A stretch of 64,000 nt of DNA, from NCBI RefSeq assembly GCF_900104945.1, contig NZ_LT629736.1, positions 2,561,001 through 2,625,000 on the forward strand. Reading direction: 5' to 3'. Origin of the DNA: Halopseudomonas xinjiangensis. Lineage in GTDB: Bacteria > Pseudomonadota > Gammaproteobacteria > Pseudomonadales > Pseudomonadaceae. Below the pieces are notes generated by a model. That model saw only the letters and a program-made list of their open reading frames with translations. It searched no databases and had not been told where the DNA came from. Both the position numbers and the translations under genes were made by a program. Of this stretch, positions 39,480 through 49,973 are shown piece by piece (the first letter of the stretch is position 1; each line of letters opens with the position of its first letter).

Positions 39480-40016
39480 ATGCCGGCAAAAATGATCGTC
39501 AACGCCCTGCTGTTTCAGATCGGCTGGTTCGCTTGCTTGCTGGGCGGTACGTCCTGGTGGCTCTTGCTGCCACTGGCGGTTCTCGTGGTGCACTTTACCT
39601 GGATCAGTTCCTGGCGAGACGAAGGCAAGCTGGTGATCACGGTCATGCTTGCCGGCGGCGCGCTGGACTCTTTTCTGCTGCAGATGCATCTGTTCCGCCT
39701 GCCAGGCGACCCTGACCTGGTCCCGCTTTGGCTGTTGCTGGCCTGGGCGCTGTTCGGTACCACGTTGAACCACTGCTTGATCTGGGCGCGCCGAACCTGG
39801 TGGCTGACGGCCTCGACCGGTGCGATCGCCGGCGCGTTTGCCTACTGGGTTGGGGCGCAACTCACCGATTTCCGTCTGGGACTCGGCACGACCAAAACGC
39901 TGGCTATCGTTGCGCTGATCTGGGCGTTCCTGCTTCCGCTGCTGCATGGCTTCGCCAGGATGTATCGCCAGCAGCAGCGTCTGCGGAAACTGCAGGATGA
40001 GCAGGGCCTGAGCTAG
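39480..40016 (+). CDS. DUF2878 family membrane protein
   Basis: This inner-membrane protein has 178 residues and five to six helices. The DUF2878 pattern is visible: NALLFQIGWFACLLGG at the N-terminus, then LDSFLLQMHLF and WLLLAWALFGTTLNHCL. I chose ATG 39480 because family members begin directly before the first helix; an ATG at 39426 would add 18 charged residues. DUF2878 genes often accompany photolyase, cyclopropane fatty-acid synthase and DUF1365 genes, and here it follows phrB after 114 bases. The function is unknown. Its stop lies inside a strong hairpin. Confidence 0.82.
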   Translation: MPAKMIVNALLFQIGWFACLLGGTSWWLLLPLAVLVVHFTWISSWRDEGKLVITVMLAGGALDSFLLQMHLFRLPGDPDLVPLWLLLAWALFGTTLNHCLIWARRTWWLTASTGAIAGAFAYWVGAQLTDFRLGLGTTKTLAIVALIWAFLLPLLHGFARMYRQQQRLRKLQDEQGLS

Positions 40017-40025
40017 GCCCTGCTC
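39999..40025. terminator. Hairpin at the DUF2878/pagL convergence
   Basis: GAGCAGGGCCT (39999-40009) and AGGCCCTGCTC (40015-40025) form an 11-base-pair perfect stem with loop GAGCT. It overlaps the DUF2878 stop and lies 14 bases from the pagL stop on the other strand. The stem is strong, but no T-run follows. Confidence 0.55.
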
Positions 40026-40038
40026 GCGAGGTCGGATG

Positions 40039-40566
40039 TCAGATGGGCAGCCGGTAGTACAGCGTTGCGTTCTCGATGCCCTGGTTAGGCTCTTTCAACC
40101 CGGCATTGGAGTAGTGAAAGATGCGCACGCCGAGCTCCGAGCCACCGCCGAACCGCAACCCTGCACCGAGCCGGTCTTCGAAATGAAATCGCGAGCCAAG
40201 GTCCGGATCGCCATTGTTGATGCTGCTGCGGGTGAAGTACGCCGCCCCTACGCCCAGTTCGAGGAAGGGAGTCATTGCACCGCCCTGTCCGAACTCGAGC
40301 CGCAGCACCGGTGAAACGCCGACACTGGTGGTATCGAGACCGCTCCAGCGCACCACACCCGCATCCCAGTACCCGCCGAGACGGACATTACGCGACTGCG
40401 TTTGCCAGAGGGTCGTGCCGAAGTCGAACTGGGCCGAGAGGCGATAGGTGTCGGTCGATTCTGAGCTGCGACCTGCCTCAAGGGTGATGCCGTCAATTGC
40501 ATGGGCCAGGGGGGTAAAGCTGGAAACTACCAACGTACAGCCAAGTAACAGACCGCGTTTGTTCAT
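40039..40566 (-). CDS. pagL: Lipid A 3-O-deacylase PagL
   Basis: This outer-membrane beta-barrel enzyme removes the 3-O-linked acyl chain of lipid A, lowering its inflammatory activity. It has 175 residues. A signal peptide ends at AHA (residue 23). The catalytic residues are H151 and S153 in HYSNAG and E165 in NQGIEN, and the chain ends YYRLPI with the aromatic last-strand pattern of outer-membrane proteins. ATG 40566 gives a proper signal peptide. It lies between the photorepair island and murI, as in P. aeruginosa. Confidence 0.95.
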   Translation of the reverse strand: MNKRGLLLGCTLVVSSFTPLAHAIDGITLEAGRSSESTDTYRLSAQFDFGTTLWQTQSRNVRLGGYWDAGVVRWSGLDTTSVGVSPVLRLEFGQGGAMTPFLELGVGAAYFTRSSINNGDPDLGSRFHFEDRLGAGLRFGGGSELGVRIFHYSNAGLKEPNQGIENATLYYRLPI

Positions 40567-40613
40567 GGATTGTGTTCCTTGCGTCATGATTCCTGCCGGG
40601 TCGCCCCGTACCT

Positions 40614-41402
40614 CTAAACGGACAACCGTAATACCGCTGCGTTCCCGCCCCACAAGGCGGGAAGCGCGCGCTCAAGCGCCTCTGGCTCGCCGCTCGACCA
40701 GAAGCGGGCCGACCGAGATGGCCCTTGCGCGAGCATGTCACGCTCGCCCAGACGAGCCGCTACCTGCCGTGCCACTGCGGCGCCGGTGTCGATGATCACG
40801 ACGCCTTCGGGTACTAGTGTCTGCAACACCGGTCGAACGAAGGGATAGTGGGTGCAACCGAGAATCAGCGTATCGCAACCCGCCTCGACGAGGGGAGCGC
40901 TGAAGCCGAGCAGCAACTGCTCCACCCGTGGCCCGGCCAGCTCCCCTGCTTCGATCAACTCGACCAGCCCCGGGCAGGGCTGAGTGTGCACTCTGACCGA
41001 GCCGGCGAACCGATCAAGCAGCGCTGCAAAGCGGGCGCTTTGCAGCGTACCTGTGGTAGCCAGCACGCCTACTGCTCCGCTACGAGTCGCCGCCGCTGCC
41101 GGCTTGACCGCCGGCTCCATTCCGATGACGGGCACCGTGAAGCATTCCCGCAAATCGGCCACCGCGGCCGCCGTAGCGGTATTGCACGCCACAACCAAAG
41201 CCTTCACCCCCTGCTCGAGCAGAAATTCGCTGATGGCCCGGCTGCGCTGGCGGATATAATCGGGCGACTTTTCACCGTAGGGGACATGGCCGCTATCAGC
41301 CACGTACAGCAGCGATTCATCAGGCAAGAGACGCTCAATCTCCCGCAATACGGAAAGCCCGCCAACGCCCGAATCGAAGATACCGATAGGCGCGTTACGC
41401 AT
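40614..41402 (-). CDS. murI: Glutamate racemase
   Basis: This enzyme makes D-glutamate for peptidoglycan from the L-form without cofactor; 262 residues. The two catalytic cysteines are C73 (VACNTATAA) and C183 (LGCTHYPF); the N-terminal [14 protein letters not shown] binds the substrate. ATG 41402 is chosen; the open frame continues to 41489 through the end of moeB. The start overlaps the moeB stop by eight bases, so the two are coupled. Confidence 0.96.
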   Translation of the reverse strand: MRNAPIGIFDSGVGGLSVLREIERLLPDESLLYVADSGHVPYGEKSPDYIRQRSRAISEFLLEQGVKALVVACNTATAAAVADLRECFTVPVIGMEPAVKPAAAATRSGAVGVLATTGTLQSARFAALLDRFAGSVRVHTQPCPGLVELIEAGELAGPRVEQLLLGFSAPLVEAGCDTLILGCTHYPFVRPVLQTLVPEGVVIIDTGAAVARQVAARLGERDMLAQGPSRSARFWSSGEPEALERALPALWGGNAAVLRLSV

Positions 41403-42162
41403 CGCTCGTCCGACCGGCACAGACGGCACAGACGGCACACGCCGGATCGCGACGCAAACGCATTTCTCTGAACCGGGAGTCGAGCGCATCGATCAGCAAC
41501 AGGCGTCCAACCAGTGGCTCGCCGAACCCGACAATCAGCTTGATCGCCTCAAGCGCCTGCAGGCTGCCAACCATACCGACAAGAGGCCCGAGTACTCCGG
41601 CTTCACTGCAGCTCAACGTCGTCTCATCGCCCGTTCCGTACAGGCACTGATAGCAGGGGGATGAGTCGAGACGCGGATCGAAAACGCTGAGCTGGCCCTC
41701 GAGCCGGATCGCAGCGCCAGATACCAGCGGCTTGCGGGCAGCGAAGCAGGCGCGATTGACGGCCTGGCGGGTAGCGAAATTATCCGAGCAATCGAGGACG
41801 ACGTCCGCCGAAGCGACTGCCTCGTCCAACTGCTGATCAGCAAGGGCGAACGGCAACGGCACGAGCTTCGTCTGCGGGTTGAGCGCCGCGATACTCTGCA
41901 CCGCCGAGTCGACCTTTCTGTGGCCGATGCTGCCGGCCTGATGGATGATCTGTCGCTGAAGATTGGTCAAGTCGACCTCATCGGGATCGGCCAACAGCAG
42001 CGTGCCGATCCCGGCAGCAGCCAGGTACAACGCCGCTGGCGAGCCCAGACCGCCGAGACCGACGATCAGTACCCGCGCCTGGAGCAACGCCTGTTGACCG
42101 GCCACGTCGACCTGCTCGAGCAGGATCTGCCTGCTATATCGCAGCAGCTGATCATCCTGCAT
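41395..42162 (-). CDS. moeB: Molybdopterin-synthase adenylyltransferase MoeB (HesA/MoeB/ThiF family)
   Basis: This E1-like enzyme adenylates the C-terminus of MoaD (or a similar sulfur carrier); 255 residues. The ATP-binding GLGGLGS is at 35-41, the conserved DCSDN aspartate near 124-128, and the zinc cysteines at C170/C173 and C242/C245. A 9-base tandem repeat adds a third cysteine, giving CAVCAVC at 242-248 near the C-terminus. It overlaps prmC upstream by 11 bases and murI downstream. The order prfA-prmC-moeB-murI is conserved in Pseudomonas. Confidence 0.95.
   Translation of the reverse strand: MQDDQLLRYSRQILLEQVDVAGQQALLQARVLIVGLGGLGSPAALYLAAAGIGTLLLADPDEVDLTNLQRQIIHQAGSIGHRKVDSAVQSIAALNPQTKLVPLPFALADQQLDEAVASADVVLDCSDNFATRQAVNRACFAARKPLVSGAAIRLEGQLSVFDPRLDSSPCYQCLYGTGDETTLSCSEAGVLGPLVGMVGSLQALEAIKLIVGFGEPLVGRLLLIDALDSRFREMRLRRDPACAVCAVCAGRTSDA
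41416..41439. repeat. Nine-base tandem repeat in the 3' end of moeB
   Basis: GGCACAGAC occurs twice in perfect tandem (41416-41424, 41425-41433), followed by a partial third copy GGCACA (41434-41439). On the minus strand it encodes the repeated Cys-Ala-Val unit in the second zinc-cysteine motif of MoeB. The unit length keeps the frame. Confidence 0.9.
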
Positions 42163-42991
42163 GCCAGTATCCTCCGGTTACGCGTTGATGGCCGCCGATG
42201 TCGCGGCGACTGAAGATACTCTGGAAGCCTCGACTGTCCAGCAGCGAGGCGACCGATTCCGCTTGATCCCAGCCATGCTCCAGAAGCAGCCAGCCGGACG
42301 CGCTGAGAAATGCGGGTGCCTGCCCGATGATTCTCCGAATGTCATCGAGCCCGTCCGGCCCGCTGACCAGCGCCGAGGCCGGCTCGAAACGCACGTCGCC
42401 CTGCCCCAGATGCTCGTCGTTCTCAGCGATGTACGGCGGGTTGGAAACGACCAGATTGAAGCGTGCGGATGGATCGAGCGCGCCGAACCAGTCGCTGAGT
42501 ACAAAACGAGCATTGCGGGCGCCAAGCCGTCTGGCATTGCTCGTCGCGAGCTGGACCGCATCGTCTACGCGATCGCAGCCTAGGACCTGCCAACCAGGTC
42601 TCTCGCCAGCCAGAGCCAGTGCAATCGCACCAGTGCCGGTACCCAGATCCAACACTGTCGCCTCGGCCGGCAGCGCCAGATCGAGTGCCGCCTCAACCAG
42701 CGTCTCGGTGTCGGCACGCGGGATCAGTGTCGAGGGGGCTACCTCGAGATCGAGATTCCAGAAGCCCTGCCGGCCGAGCAGATAGGCGACAGGTTCGCCT
42801 GCCCTGCGCCGGGTGACGAGCTGCGAGTAGCGCTGCAGCTCATCAGGCTTCAGTGCATGTTCCGGCCAGGTGCGCAGGAAGCTGCGGGGCTTGTTCAGAA
42901 CATGAGCCAGCAGCAGCTCGGCATCGAGCCGCGGACTCGATGAGTCCGGTAACTCGACCTGCGCCAGCAGAGCCGTTACGGTCGCGCTCAT
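42152..42991 (-). CDS. prmC: Release factor glutamine methyltransferase PrmC
   Basis: This enzyme methylates the glutamine of the GGQ motif in release factors, using S-adenosylmethionine; 279 residues. The SAM motif DLGTGTG is at 115-121 and the substrate-binding NPPY at 184-187. The N-terminal helical domain (1-80) binds the release factor. It lies directly downstream of prfA, its substrate, with a four-base overlap, and overlaps moeB. Confidence 0.97.
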   Translation of the reverse strand: MSATVTALLAQVELPDSSSPRLDAELLLAHVLNKPRSFLRTWPEHALKPDELQRYSQLVTRRRAGEPVAYLLGRQGFWNLDLEVAPSTLIPRADTETLVEAALDLALPAEATVLDLGTGTGAIALALAGERPGWQVLGCDRVDDAVQLATSNARRLGARNARFVLSDWFGALDPSARFNLVVSNPPYIAENDEHLGQGDVRFEPASALVSGPDGLDDIRRIIGQAPAFLSASGWLLLEHGWDQAESVASLLDSRGFQSIFSRRDIGGHQRVTGGYWHAG

Positions 42992-44073
42992 CCCTGGTCC
43001 AGAGCTGCCAGTTGGTCTGCCTGATATTCACGCAGCAGCGGATCGATGACGTTGTCCAGATCGCCCTGAACGATTTGGTCCAGGCTGTACAGCGTCAGAT
43101 TGATGCGGTGGTCGGTCAGGCGTCCCTGCGGGAAATTGTAAGTACGAATGCGTTCGGATCGATCCCCCGAGCCCACCAACTGGCGACGCGTGTCGGAGAT
43201 CTCCCGCTCCTGCGCCTCGCGCTGGCGGCTGACCAGTTTCGACTGCAGCAGGCTCATCGCCTTGGAGCGGTTCTTATGCTGAGACCGCTCTTCCTGACAC
43301 TCAACCACGATGCCGGTCGGCAAGTGGGTCAGGCGAATCGCCGAGTCGGTCTTGTTCACGTGCTGGCCGCCGGCGCCGGAGGAGCGATAGGTGTCCACGC
43401 GCAGGTCGGCGGGGTTGATTTCGACCGCCGCCTGCTCGTCCATCTCGGGAAGGATCGCCACGGTGCACGCAGAGGTATGAATACGTCCCTGCGACTCGGT
43501 CTCCGGTACGCGCTGCACGCGATGGGCACCCGATTCGAATTTCAGCTTGCCGTAGACCGACTGGCCTTCGACCCGAGCGATGACTTCTTTATAACCGCCA
43601 TGCTCGCCCTCGTTTTCCGAGAGCACTTCCACGCGCCAGCCCTGACGTTCGGCGTACCGTGAATACATGCGAAACAGATCGCCCGCGAAAATTGCTGCTT
43701 CGTCGCCGCCAGTCCCGGCGCGAACCTCCAGGAACACGTTGCGCTCATCGTTGGGATCGCGCGGCAGCAGCAGTCGATTGAGCTCGACTTCGAGTTCCGC
43801 CTGCCGCTCGCTCGATTCGCGGAGATCCTCTTCGGCCATCTCGCGCATGTCCGGATCGCTATCCTTAAGCAAGCTCCGCGCTTCGGCCAGGTTGGCCTCG
43901 ACCTTGCGCCACTCGACATAACAACGGACGGTCGACTCCAGATCGGCGTATTCCTTGGAATAGGCACGGAAGCGGGTCTGGTCGCTTATCACCTCCGCGT
44001 CGCTCAGCAGCGCGGCCAGTTCTTCGAAGCGTTCGCTCAGGGTGTCCAGACGATTCAGCAGAGATGCCTTCAT
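42988..44073 (-). CDS. prfA: Peptide chain release factor 1
   Basis: This factor terminates translation at UAA and UAG; 361 residues. The stop-codon recognition tripeptide PxT reads PET at 190-192 and the catalytic GGQ is at 235-237 within [10 protein letters not shown]. Domain 1 occupies about the first 100 residues. It overlaps hemA upstream and prmC downstream by four bases each, so the three genes are probably translated in series. Genes hemA-prfA-prmC form the classical enterobacterial and pseudomonad order. Confidence 0.98.
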   Translation of the reverse strand: MKASLLNRLDTLSERFEELAALLSDAEVISDQTRFRAYSKEYADLESTVRCYVEWRKVEANLAEARSLLKDSDPDMREMAEEDLRESSERQAELEVELNRLLLPRDPNDERNVFLEVRAGTGGDEAAIFAGDLFRMYSRYAERQGWRVEVLSENEGEHGGYKEVIARVEGQSVYGKLKFESGAHRVQRVPETESQGRIHTSACTVAILPEMDEQAAVEINPADLRVDTYRSSGAGGQHVNKTDSAIRLTHLPTGIVVECQEERSQHKNRSKAMSLLQSKLVSRQREAQEREISDTRRQLVGSGDRSERIRTYNFPQGRLTDHRINLTLYSLDQIVQGDLDNVIDPLLREYQADQLAALDQG

Positions 44074-45350
44074 GATTTGCCTTGTACGGAATGCGTGTCT
44101 TCGTCCAGGGCGAACAGCTCCTGGGCCAGCGTCAGCGCCTCGGCGCGCCCTTCGGCGCTCATCTGCTTGAGCTGTACGCTGGGGTCGTGAAGAAGTTTGT
44201 TGGTCAGCGAGCGTGCCATTTCCGCCAGCACAAGTTGCGGATCAGTACCCCGTTCGAGACGGGCCTGAGCCTTCGCCAGTTCCTGGTCACGCAAATGCTC
44301 GGCCTTCTGGCGGTAGCGACGCAGCACGTCCACCGCGGCAAGCGCGCGCAGCCGCTGCATGAATTCGTCCGTGCCGAGATCGATCAGCCGCTCTGCGGCC
44401 TCGGCTGCCCCCTGGCGCGAACGCAGGTTCTCTTCGATCACCTCGTGCAGGTCATCCACGCTGTACAGATAGACGTCCCTTAGGCCACCGACTTCCGGCT
44501 CGATATCGCGTGGCACGGCAATGTCGACCATGAACATCGGGCTCCGCTTGCGTGCCTTCAACGCCCGTTCCACCGCACCCTTGCCGAGGATAGGCAACGG
44601 GCTGGCGGTGGAACTGATGATGATGTCGCACTGCGCCAGCACATCAGGAATCTGATTGAGCAGGATCGCCTGACCACCCAGTGGCTCGCTAAGCAGCTCG
44701 GCACGCTCCAGGGTGCGGTTGGCGACGATGATCTTCTGCACGCCCTGTTCATAGAGGTGGCGGGCCACCAGCGCGATGGTCTCGCCAGCGCCTATCAGTA
44801 ATGCCGTGCTGCGGCGCAAGTCGGAAAAGATCTGACGGGCCAGACTGACCGCAGCGAATGCCACCGACACCGGATTCTCGCCGATCGCGGTATCGGTACG
44901 GACCTGCTTTGCGGTGTTGAAGGTGCTCTGGAACAGCCTGTCCAGGTACGGACCGAGGGTCCCGGCAGTGCGCGCCGACTGCCAGGCATCTTTCATCTGG
45001 CCAAGGATCTGCGGCTCCCCCAGCACCATGGAATCAAGCCCGGCAGCCACCCGCATCATGTGGCGAACCGCACCGGCATCACGATGCAGATAACTGCAAC
45101 GAGCCAGCTCCTCGACAGTCATACCGTGAAAGCGGGCAACCCACTCAACAACCGCGTCGGGGTTCGGATGATCCTGCGAGAGATAGATTTCGGTGCGGTT
45201 GCAGGTCGACAGGATCGCCACTTCCTGTGTCAGGGTATCCTCGCGCAATTGCTGCAGCGCGTCAGCGAGCTGATCGGGGGCAAACGCCACCCGCTCACGC
45301 ACCTCTACTGCTGCAGTCTTGTGATTGATGCCGAACGCGAGAAAGCCCAT
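44070..45350 (-). CDS. hemA: Glutamyl-tRNA reductase
   Basis: This first committed enzyme of heme synthesis reduces Glu-tRNA(Glu) to glutamate-1-semialdehyde with NADPH; 426 residues. The nucleophilic cysteine C50 lies in STCNRTEIY; the NADPH-binding [16 protein letters not shown] and the C-terminal dimerisation helix follow. It heads the hemA-prfA-prmC-moeB-murI run on the minus strand. The 147-base region to the divergent TPR gene should hold both promoters, but I see no strong consensus there. Confidence 0.97.
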   Translation of the reverse strand: MGFLAFGINHKTAAVEVRERVAFAPDQLADALQQLREDTLTQEVAILSTCNRTEIYLSQDHPNPDAVVEWVARFHGMTVEELARCSYLHRDAGAVRHMMRVAAGLDSMVLGEPQILGQMKDAWQSARTAGTLGPYLDRLFQSTFNTAKQVRTDTAIGENPVSVAFAAVSLARQIFSDLRRSTALLIGAGETIALVARHLYEQGVQKIIVANRTLERAELLSEPLGGQAILLNQIPDVLAQCDIIISSTASPLPILGKGAVERALKARKRSPMFMVDIAVPRDIEPEVGGLRDVYLYSVDDLHEVIEENLRSRQGAAEAAERLIDLGTDEFMQRLRALAAVDVLRRYRQKAEHLRDQELAKAQARLERGTDPQLVLAEMARSLTNKLLHDPSVQLKQMSAEGRAEALTLAQELFALDEDTHSVQGKS

Positions 45351-45497
45351 GGCGCCTCATATACCCGACGACGCGGGTGAGAAAACATGCAATTGTCCTA
45401 TGTAAGGCGATACCGATCAATTCCCCGCTTGCGGCCGGTGGGTTTGCGACACATCCTGTGTCATCATCATTGTCCGTCAGATATCGACCGGGTACGC

Positions 45498-47243
45498 ATG
45501 AACCAATCGCTCAAGCCCCCCATGAAAGTCACCTTGCTCGCCGCGCTGTTCGCCAGCCTGATCGGCTGCGCGCACCTCGGCCCCGACCGCCAGCCCCCTG
45601 CTCCCGCCGAACCAGTGGTCGAGGCGCCGGCAGAGCCGGAACAGCCCAAAGAAGTCGTATACGGTCAGTTCAGCACGGACAGCCTGTATTCATTGCTGGC
45701 GGCAGAGATCGCCGGACAGCGTAATCGCTTCGATATCGCCCTGGAGAATTATCTCGAGCAGGCGCGCACCACGCGCGACGCTGGAGTGATAGCCCGGGCG
45801 ATGCAGGTCGCCGAATTCCTTGGCGCGCATCAGCAGGCAAAGGAGATGGCGTTACTCTGGGTAGACGTAGCCCCGAATGATCCGCAGGCCCTGCGAGCCG
45901 GAGCACTGCAGCTGGCCCGTGCTGGCGAACATGGGCAGGCGATGCAGTTCATGCAGCGCGTCCTCAACCTGCACGGGGAGACCAACTTCGACTTCCTCGC
46001 ACTTGCCGCTGCACAAACCGACCCGCAGACGCGCCAATCGATGCTGCAATCGCTCGAAGGTTTGCGCCAGCAATACCCTGACAACGCTCAGATCACCTTC
46101 TCCTCCGCTTTGCTGATGCAACAGGATGGACGTAACGAAGAGGCGCTGGCGCTGCTCGATGCGCTCCCGGACCAGGTCGCGAGCCAACCGACAGTGATGC
46201 TCCAGGCTCGCCTGCTGGCCGACCAGGGCCGCACCGAGCAGGCCATCGAGGTACTACAGGAAGGGTTGCGCAAATTTCCGGACGATACCCGCATGCGCCT
46301 GCTCATGGCGCGTCTGCTGGTCGCCGAAGACAACATGGACGCTGCGGCTACGCAATTCGCCGCACTGGTCCAGCAGAACCCCGACGACGCAGAACTGCTG
46401 CTCACGCTGGGGCTGGTCAATCTGGAAAACGACGATCCCAAGGCAGCCATTGGGTATCTGGAGCGCGCCGATCAGGCCAGCCCAGGGAATACGTTGGCCC
46501 GGTACCATCTGGGTCTGGCGTACCAGGCGATCGGCGACGAACAGCGTGCCATTCAGGCATGGCGCAGCGTGGGCCCGGGCAACGAATTCCTCACCTCGCG
46601 GTTGCAGCTGGCGCAAACGCTCGCCCGGCAAGAGCGTGTCGAGGAGCTGAGCGAAATAATGGCCGCCGATCGCAGCGTCTACCCCCAGCATGCGCTACCA
46701 CTTTACCTGCTGGAGATCGAGGCACTCAGCGCCGTCGATCTGCAGCTGGCACTGCCACGCATCAACCAGGCGCTGGGCGAGTTCGAGAACAATACTGATC
46801 TGCTTTACACCCGGGCCATGCTACGTGAGCAACTTGGCGACGACGCCGGCTTCGAAGAGGATCTGCGCACCATCATCGCTCGCGAACCTGACAACGCCAT
46901 GGCGCTCAACGCATTGGGTTACACCCTCGCGGACCGCAACGAGCGTCTCGACGAAGCGCTTCAGCTGATCGAACGCGCTCACTCGCTCAACCCCGATGAC
47001 CCGGCGATCATCGACAGCCTTGGCTGGGTTCATTACCGTCGCGGCGACCTGCAGCGCGCCGAAGCCTTTCTGCGGCAAGCTTATCGCGCCATGCCCGATC
47101 AGGAAGTAGCCGCGCATCTGGGCGAAGTGCTGTGGCAACAGGGCCGCCAGCGCGAGGCGGTACAAATATGGGAAGAAGCCATGCAGGACGGTGCCGATAA
47201 CAGTCAGATCCGCACCACCCGCGAACGTCTGGAACAAAGCTGA
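45498..47243 (+). CDS. TPR-repeat lipoprotein
   Basis: This 581-residue tetratricopeptide protein has a lipoprotein signal. Lipobox LIGC puts the lipidated cysteine at C24; a proline-rich linker follows (RQPPAPAEPVVEAPAEPEQP, about 30-50), then at least ten TPR-type helices over the rest of the chain, such as ALNALGYTLADRNERLDEAL near residue 474. ATG 45498 is used; the longer frame to 45387 has no signal sequence. It lies upstream of lolB with a one-base gap. The function is unknown; an envelope scaffold role is likely. Confidence 0.88.
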   Translation: MNQSLKPPMKVTLLAALFASLIGCAHLGPDRQPPAPAEPVVEAPAEPEQPKEVVYGQFSTDSLYSLLAAEIAGQRNRFDIALENYLEQARTTRDAGVIARAMQVAEFLGAHQQAKEMALLWVDVAPNDPQALRAGALQLARAGEHGQAMQFMQRVLNLHGETNFDFLALAAAQTDPQTRQSMLQSLEGLRQQYPDNAQITFSSALLMQQDGRNEEALALLDALPDQVASQPTVMLQARLLADQGRTEQAIEVLQEGLRKFPDDTRMRLLMARLLVAEDNMDAAATQFAALVQQNPDDAELLLTLGLVNLENDDPKAAIGYLERADQASPGNTLARYHLGLAYQAIGDEQRAIQAWRSVGPGNEFLTSRLQLAQTLARQERVEELSEIMAADRSVYPQHALPLYLLEIEALSAVDLQLALPRINQALGEFENNTDLLYTRAMLREQLGDDAGFEEDLRTIIAREPDNAMALNALGYTLADRNERLDEALQLIERAHSLNPDDPAIIDSLGWVHYRRGDLQRAEAFLRQAYRAMPDQEVAAHLGEVLWQQGRQREAVQIWEEAMQDGADNSQIRTTRERLEQS

Positions 47244-47244
47244 T

Positions 47245-47862
47245 ATGCGTCGTATACATCTCGTCCCGATCATGTTGTTGACCATGCTGGTGACGGCGTG
47301 TAGCAGCTTCCATGAACGCGAAACGCTGAAGTTCGGCGGCGACCCGACTGCCTGGCGCGCTCACCGGCAGAGCGTGGAGCCGATCCAGAGCTGGACGCTA
47401 CAAGGCAAGCTGGGGTTACGCTCCGAACAGGAGTCTGGCAGCGGGACACTTTGGTGGCAACAAGACCACCGGTTCTATGATATTCGCCTCTCCGGTCCGC
47501 TCGGCCGCGGCGCCACGCGTATTCAGGGTTCGCCTGGCGGCGTGATTCTCGAAATGGCCGGACGCCCGCCCTATCATGCCGAATCCGCTGGCGAGCTTCT
47601 CGAACAGCAGATTGGCTGGCGACTGCCGGTTGAACATCTACTTTGGTGGGTACGTGGCCTGCCCGATCCGGACCGGCCGAGCAGATTGCAGCTTGATGCC
47701 AACAGCCGCGCCGCGCGCATCGCACAGGCTGGCTGGACTGTGGAATACAGCCGTTATCAGCAGGTAGGCGATGTCGAACTGCCGCAACGGCTGCAGATCT
47801 CCGGTCACGACATCCTGCTTACCCTGGTCGTCACCGACTGGCAGCCCGAGGCGCAGCCGTGA
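47245..47862 (+). CDS. lolB: Outer-membrane lipoprotein receptor LolB
   Basis: This lipoprotein takes lipoproteins from LolA and inserts them in the outer membrane; 205 residues. Lipobox LVTAC gives the acylated cysteine at C19. The mature part shows the LolB pattern [20 protein letters not shown] and the [14 protein letters not shown] loop whose protruding hydrophobic residue acts in membrane insertion. It starts one base after the TPR gene stop and overlaps ispE by four bases. The order hemA/TPR-lolB-ispE-tRNA-prs is conserved in Pseudomonas. Confidence 0.96.
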   Translation: MRRIHLVPIMLLTMLVTACSSFHERETLKFGGDPTAWRAHRQSVEPIQSWTLQGKLGLRSEQESGSGTLWWQQDHRFYDIRLSGPLGRGATRIQGSPGGVILEMAGRPPYHAESAGELLEQQIGWRLPVEHLLWWVRGLPDPDRPSRLQLDANSRAARIAQAGWTVEYSRYQQVGDVELPQRLQISGHDILLTLVVTDWQPEAQP

Positions 47863-48710
47863 GCGAACCAATGCTGAGCCTGCCCGCACCGGCCAAACTC
47901 AATCTCTTTCTGCACATAACCGGCCGCAGGCCGGACGGTTACCACATCCTGCAGACGCTTTTCCAGTTCCTCGATCACGGCGATACGCTGGATTTCGTAC
48001 CTCGCAGCGATGGCCGGATCCAGCTGTGTGGCGACCTGCCCGGCGTGCCAACTGAGGACAATCTCATCGTCCGTGCCGCACGCCTTCTGCAAGAAGCTAG
48101 CGGCACGAATCTGGGCGCGACCATCACGCTTCACAAGCGCTTACCCATGGGCGGAGGCATAGGCGGCGGCAGCTCCGACGCAGCTACCGCCCTTCTCGGT
48201 CTCGATCGGCTATGGGGCACGGACACGGGGCTGGGCAAACTGGCAGAGCTTGGCCTGACACTCGGCGCTGACGTACCGGTTTTTGTCCGCGGGCGAGCTG
48301 CCTGGGCCGAAGGAGTCGGCGAACGGCTGAGTCCGGTCGAACTGGAGGAACCGTGGTTTCTCGTGGTTGTCCCGCCCTGCCACGTCAGTACCGCGGAGAT
48401 TTTTTCTGATCAAAGGTTGACGCGTGACACACCGCCCATTACATTAGCGGCCTTCCGTGAGCACGGTGGTCGGAATGACTGCTTGCCGGTTGTCACAGCG
48501 CGTTACCCTGAAATACGTAACACGTTGATCTTGCTAAACAAATATTGTGAGGCTAAGATGACCGGGACTGGCAGTTGCTTGTTTGGGGCCTTCCCAAACG
48601 AACGCGAAGCTGATAAAGTTCGCGCCCGGTTGCCAGCCACACTGCAAACCTTTGTCGCAAGGGGTTGTAACAGATCACCGTTACACCTGGCGTTAGACAA
48701 AGCGGCGTAA
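47859..48710 (+). CDS. ispE: 4-diphosphocytidyl-2-C-methyl-D-erythritol kinase
   Basis: This GHMP kinase of the MEP isoprenoid pathway has 283 residues. The substrate-binding motif [21 protein letters not shown] lies at about 9-29, and the ATP-binding glycine loop [14 protein letters not shown] at about 96-109. The C-terminal GHMP motif [11 protein letters not shown] is present. GTG 47859 overlaps the lolB stop. tRNA-Gln follows 33 bases after the stop. Confidence 0.97.
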   Translation: MSEPMLSLPAPAKLNLFLHITGRRPDGYHILQTLFQFLDHGDTLDFVPRSDGRIQLCGDLPGVPTEDNLIVRAARLLQEASGTNLGATITLHKRLPMGGGIGGGSSDAATALLGLDRLWGTDTGLGKLAELGLTLGADVPVFVRGRAAWAEGVGERLSPVELEEPWFLVVVPPCHVSTAEIFSDQRLTRDTPPITLAAFREHGGRNDCLPVVTARYPEIRNTLILLNKYCEAKMTGTGSCLFGAFPNEREADKVRARLPATLQTFVARGCNRSPLHLALDKAA

Positions 48711-48743
48711 GAAGCGGATGCAACCGAGCATCCGGACAGTTAC

Positions 48744-48818
48744 AGGGGCGTCGCCAAGCGGTAAGGCACCAGGTTTTGATCCTGGCATGCGTTGGTTCGA
48801 ATCCAGCCGCCCCTGCCA
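48744..48818 (+). tRNA. tRNA-Gln (anticodon TTG)
   Basis: A complete 75-base cloverleaf: acceptor AGGGGCG pairs with CGCCCCT, discriminator G48815, and CCA is encoded. The anticodon stem CCAGG/CCTGG encloses loop TTTTGAT with TTG at 48776-48778, and the T-arm is GGTTCGAATCC. It lies between ispE and prs, as in P. aeruginosa, and is probably processed from a transcript shared with them. Confidence 0.97.
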
Positions 48819-48932
48819 TTTTCTCCGGTAGCAATCATTACATCTTGAGCCCGGCTTGACCGACGCGGCGCATTGCTTTGCTACGTCCGTATCCGGCTCA
48901 TCGCATCGACCACTACCAGAAGGTATTGCAGC

Positions 48933-49874
48933 GTGTCCAAGATGATGGTCTTCACGGGGAACGCAAACCCCGATCTGGCACGGCGCGTCGTGCGTCAGTT
49001 GCACATCCCCCTTGGTGACGCCTCTGCCGGCCGCTTCAGCGACGGCGAAGTAGCGATCGAACTCAACGAGAACGTTCGCGGCAAGGATGTCTTCATCATC
49101 CAGCCCACCTGCGCGCCGACCAACGATAACCTGATGGAACTGGTGGTCATGGCCGACGCCCTGCGTCGTTCGTCAGCATCACGTATCACCGCAGTTATCC
49201 CCTACTTCGGCTATGCCCGGCAGGATCGTCGCCCGCGCTCGGCACGTGTGCCGATCAGCGCCAAGGTCGTTGCCGACATGCTCGACGTGGTAGGCGTGGA
49301 TCGCGTTCTGACCGTCGACCTGCATGCCGACCAGATCCAGGGCTTCTTCGATATCCCGGTGGACAATATCTACGGCTCCCCGGTGCTGATCGATGACATC
49401 CAGGACCAGCGCCTGGACAATCTGATGATCGTCTCCCCTGACATCGGCGGTGTAGTCCGCGCTCGCGCCGTGGCCAAGGCACTCGGTGTTGATCTGGCGA
49501 TCATCGACAAGCGTCGGCCTAAGGCCAACCAGTCGGAAGTGATGCACATCATTGGCGATATCGAAAATCGCAACTGCATCCTGGTAGACGACATGGTCGA
49601 TACCGCCGGCACGCTGTGTCACGCGGCAAAAGCGCTGAAAGATCATGGCGCTACCAGGGTATTCGCCTACTGCACGCATCCGATCCTGTCGGGCAAGGCT
49701 ATCGAAAATATTTCAAATTCCGCGCTCGACCAGCTGGTGGTGACCAACACCATCCCGCTGTCGCCGGCTGCGGAAAACTGCGAGCGCATACGTCAGCTGG
49801 ATATGGCACCGATCATTGCCGAAGCCATGCGCCGCATCAGTAATGAAGAATCCATCAGCGCCATGTTCCGCTAA
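48933..49874 (+). CDS. prs: Ribose-phosphate pyrophosphokinase
   Basis: This enzyme makes PRPP from ribose-5-phosphate and ATP, feeding nucleotide, histidine and tryptophan synthesis and the salvage genes upp and hpt of this window. It has 313 residues. The start is GTG 48933 ([16 protein letters not shown]); the longer frame to 48873 runs into the leader. The PRPP/ribose-phosphate loop [11 protein letters not shown] lies at about residues 215-225, and the metal-binding [12 protein letters not shown] at about 127-138. It follows tRNA-Gln and precedes rplY. Confidence 0.97.
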   Translation: MSKMMVFTGNANPDLARRVVRQLHIPLGDASAGRFSDGEVAIELNENVRGKDVFIIQPTCAPTNDNLMELVVMADALRRSSASRITAVIPYFGYARQDRRPRSARVPISAKVVADMLDVVGVDRVLTVDLHADQIQGFFDIPVDNIYGSPVLIDDIQDQRLDNLMIVSPDIGGVVRARAVAKALGVDLAIIDKRRPKANQSEVMHIIGDIENRNCILVDDMVDTAGTLCHAAKALKDHGATRVFAYCTHPILSGKAIENISNSALDQLVVTNTIPLSPAAENCERIRQLDMAPIIAEAMRRISNEESISAMFR

Positions 49875-49973
49875 CCGAACGGCACTGATATCAACGGCCC
49901 GCACGAGCGGGCTTCACCCTTCATCCGTCCACGCTGGTCGCAAGCTCGGCGGGTGTTTAGCAAGGAGACTACA

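Noticed and set aside
33776..40016. The photorepair island as a mobile element
   Set aside because: No integrase, transposase, tRNA end or flanking repeat is seen, and part of its order is shared with P. aeruginosa.
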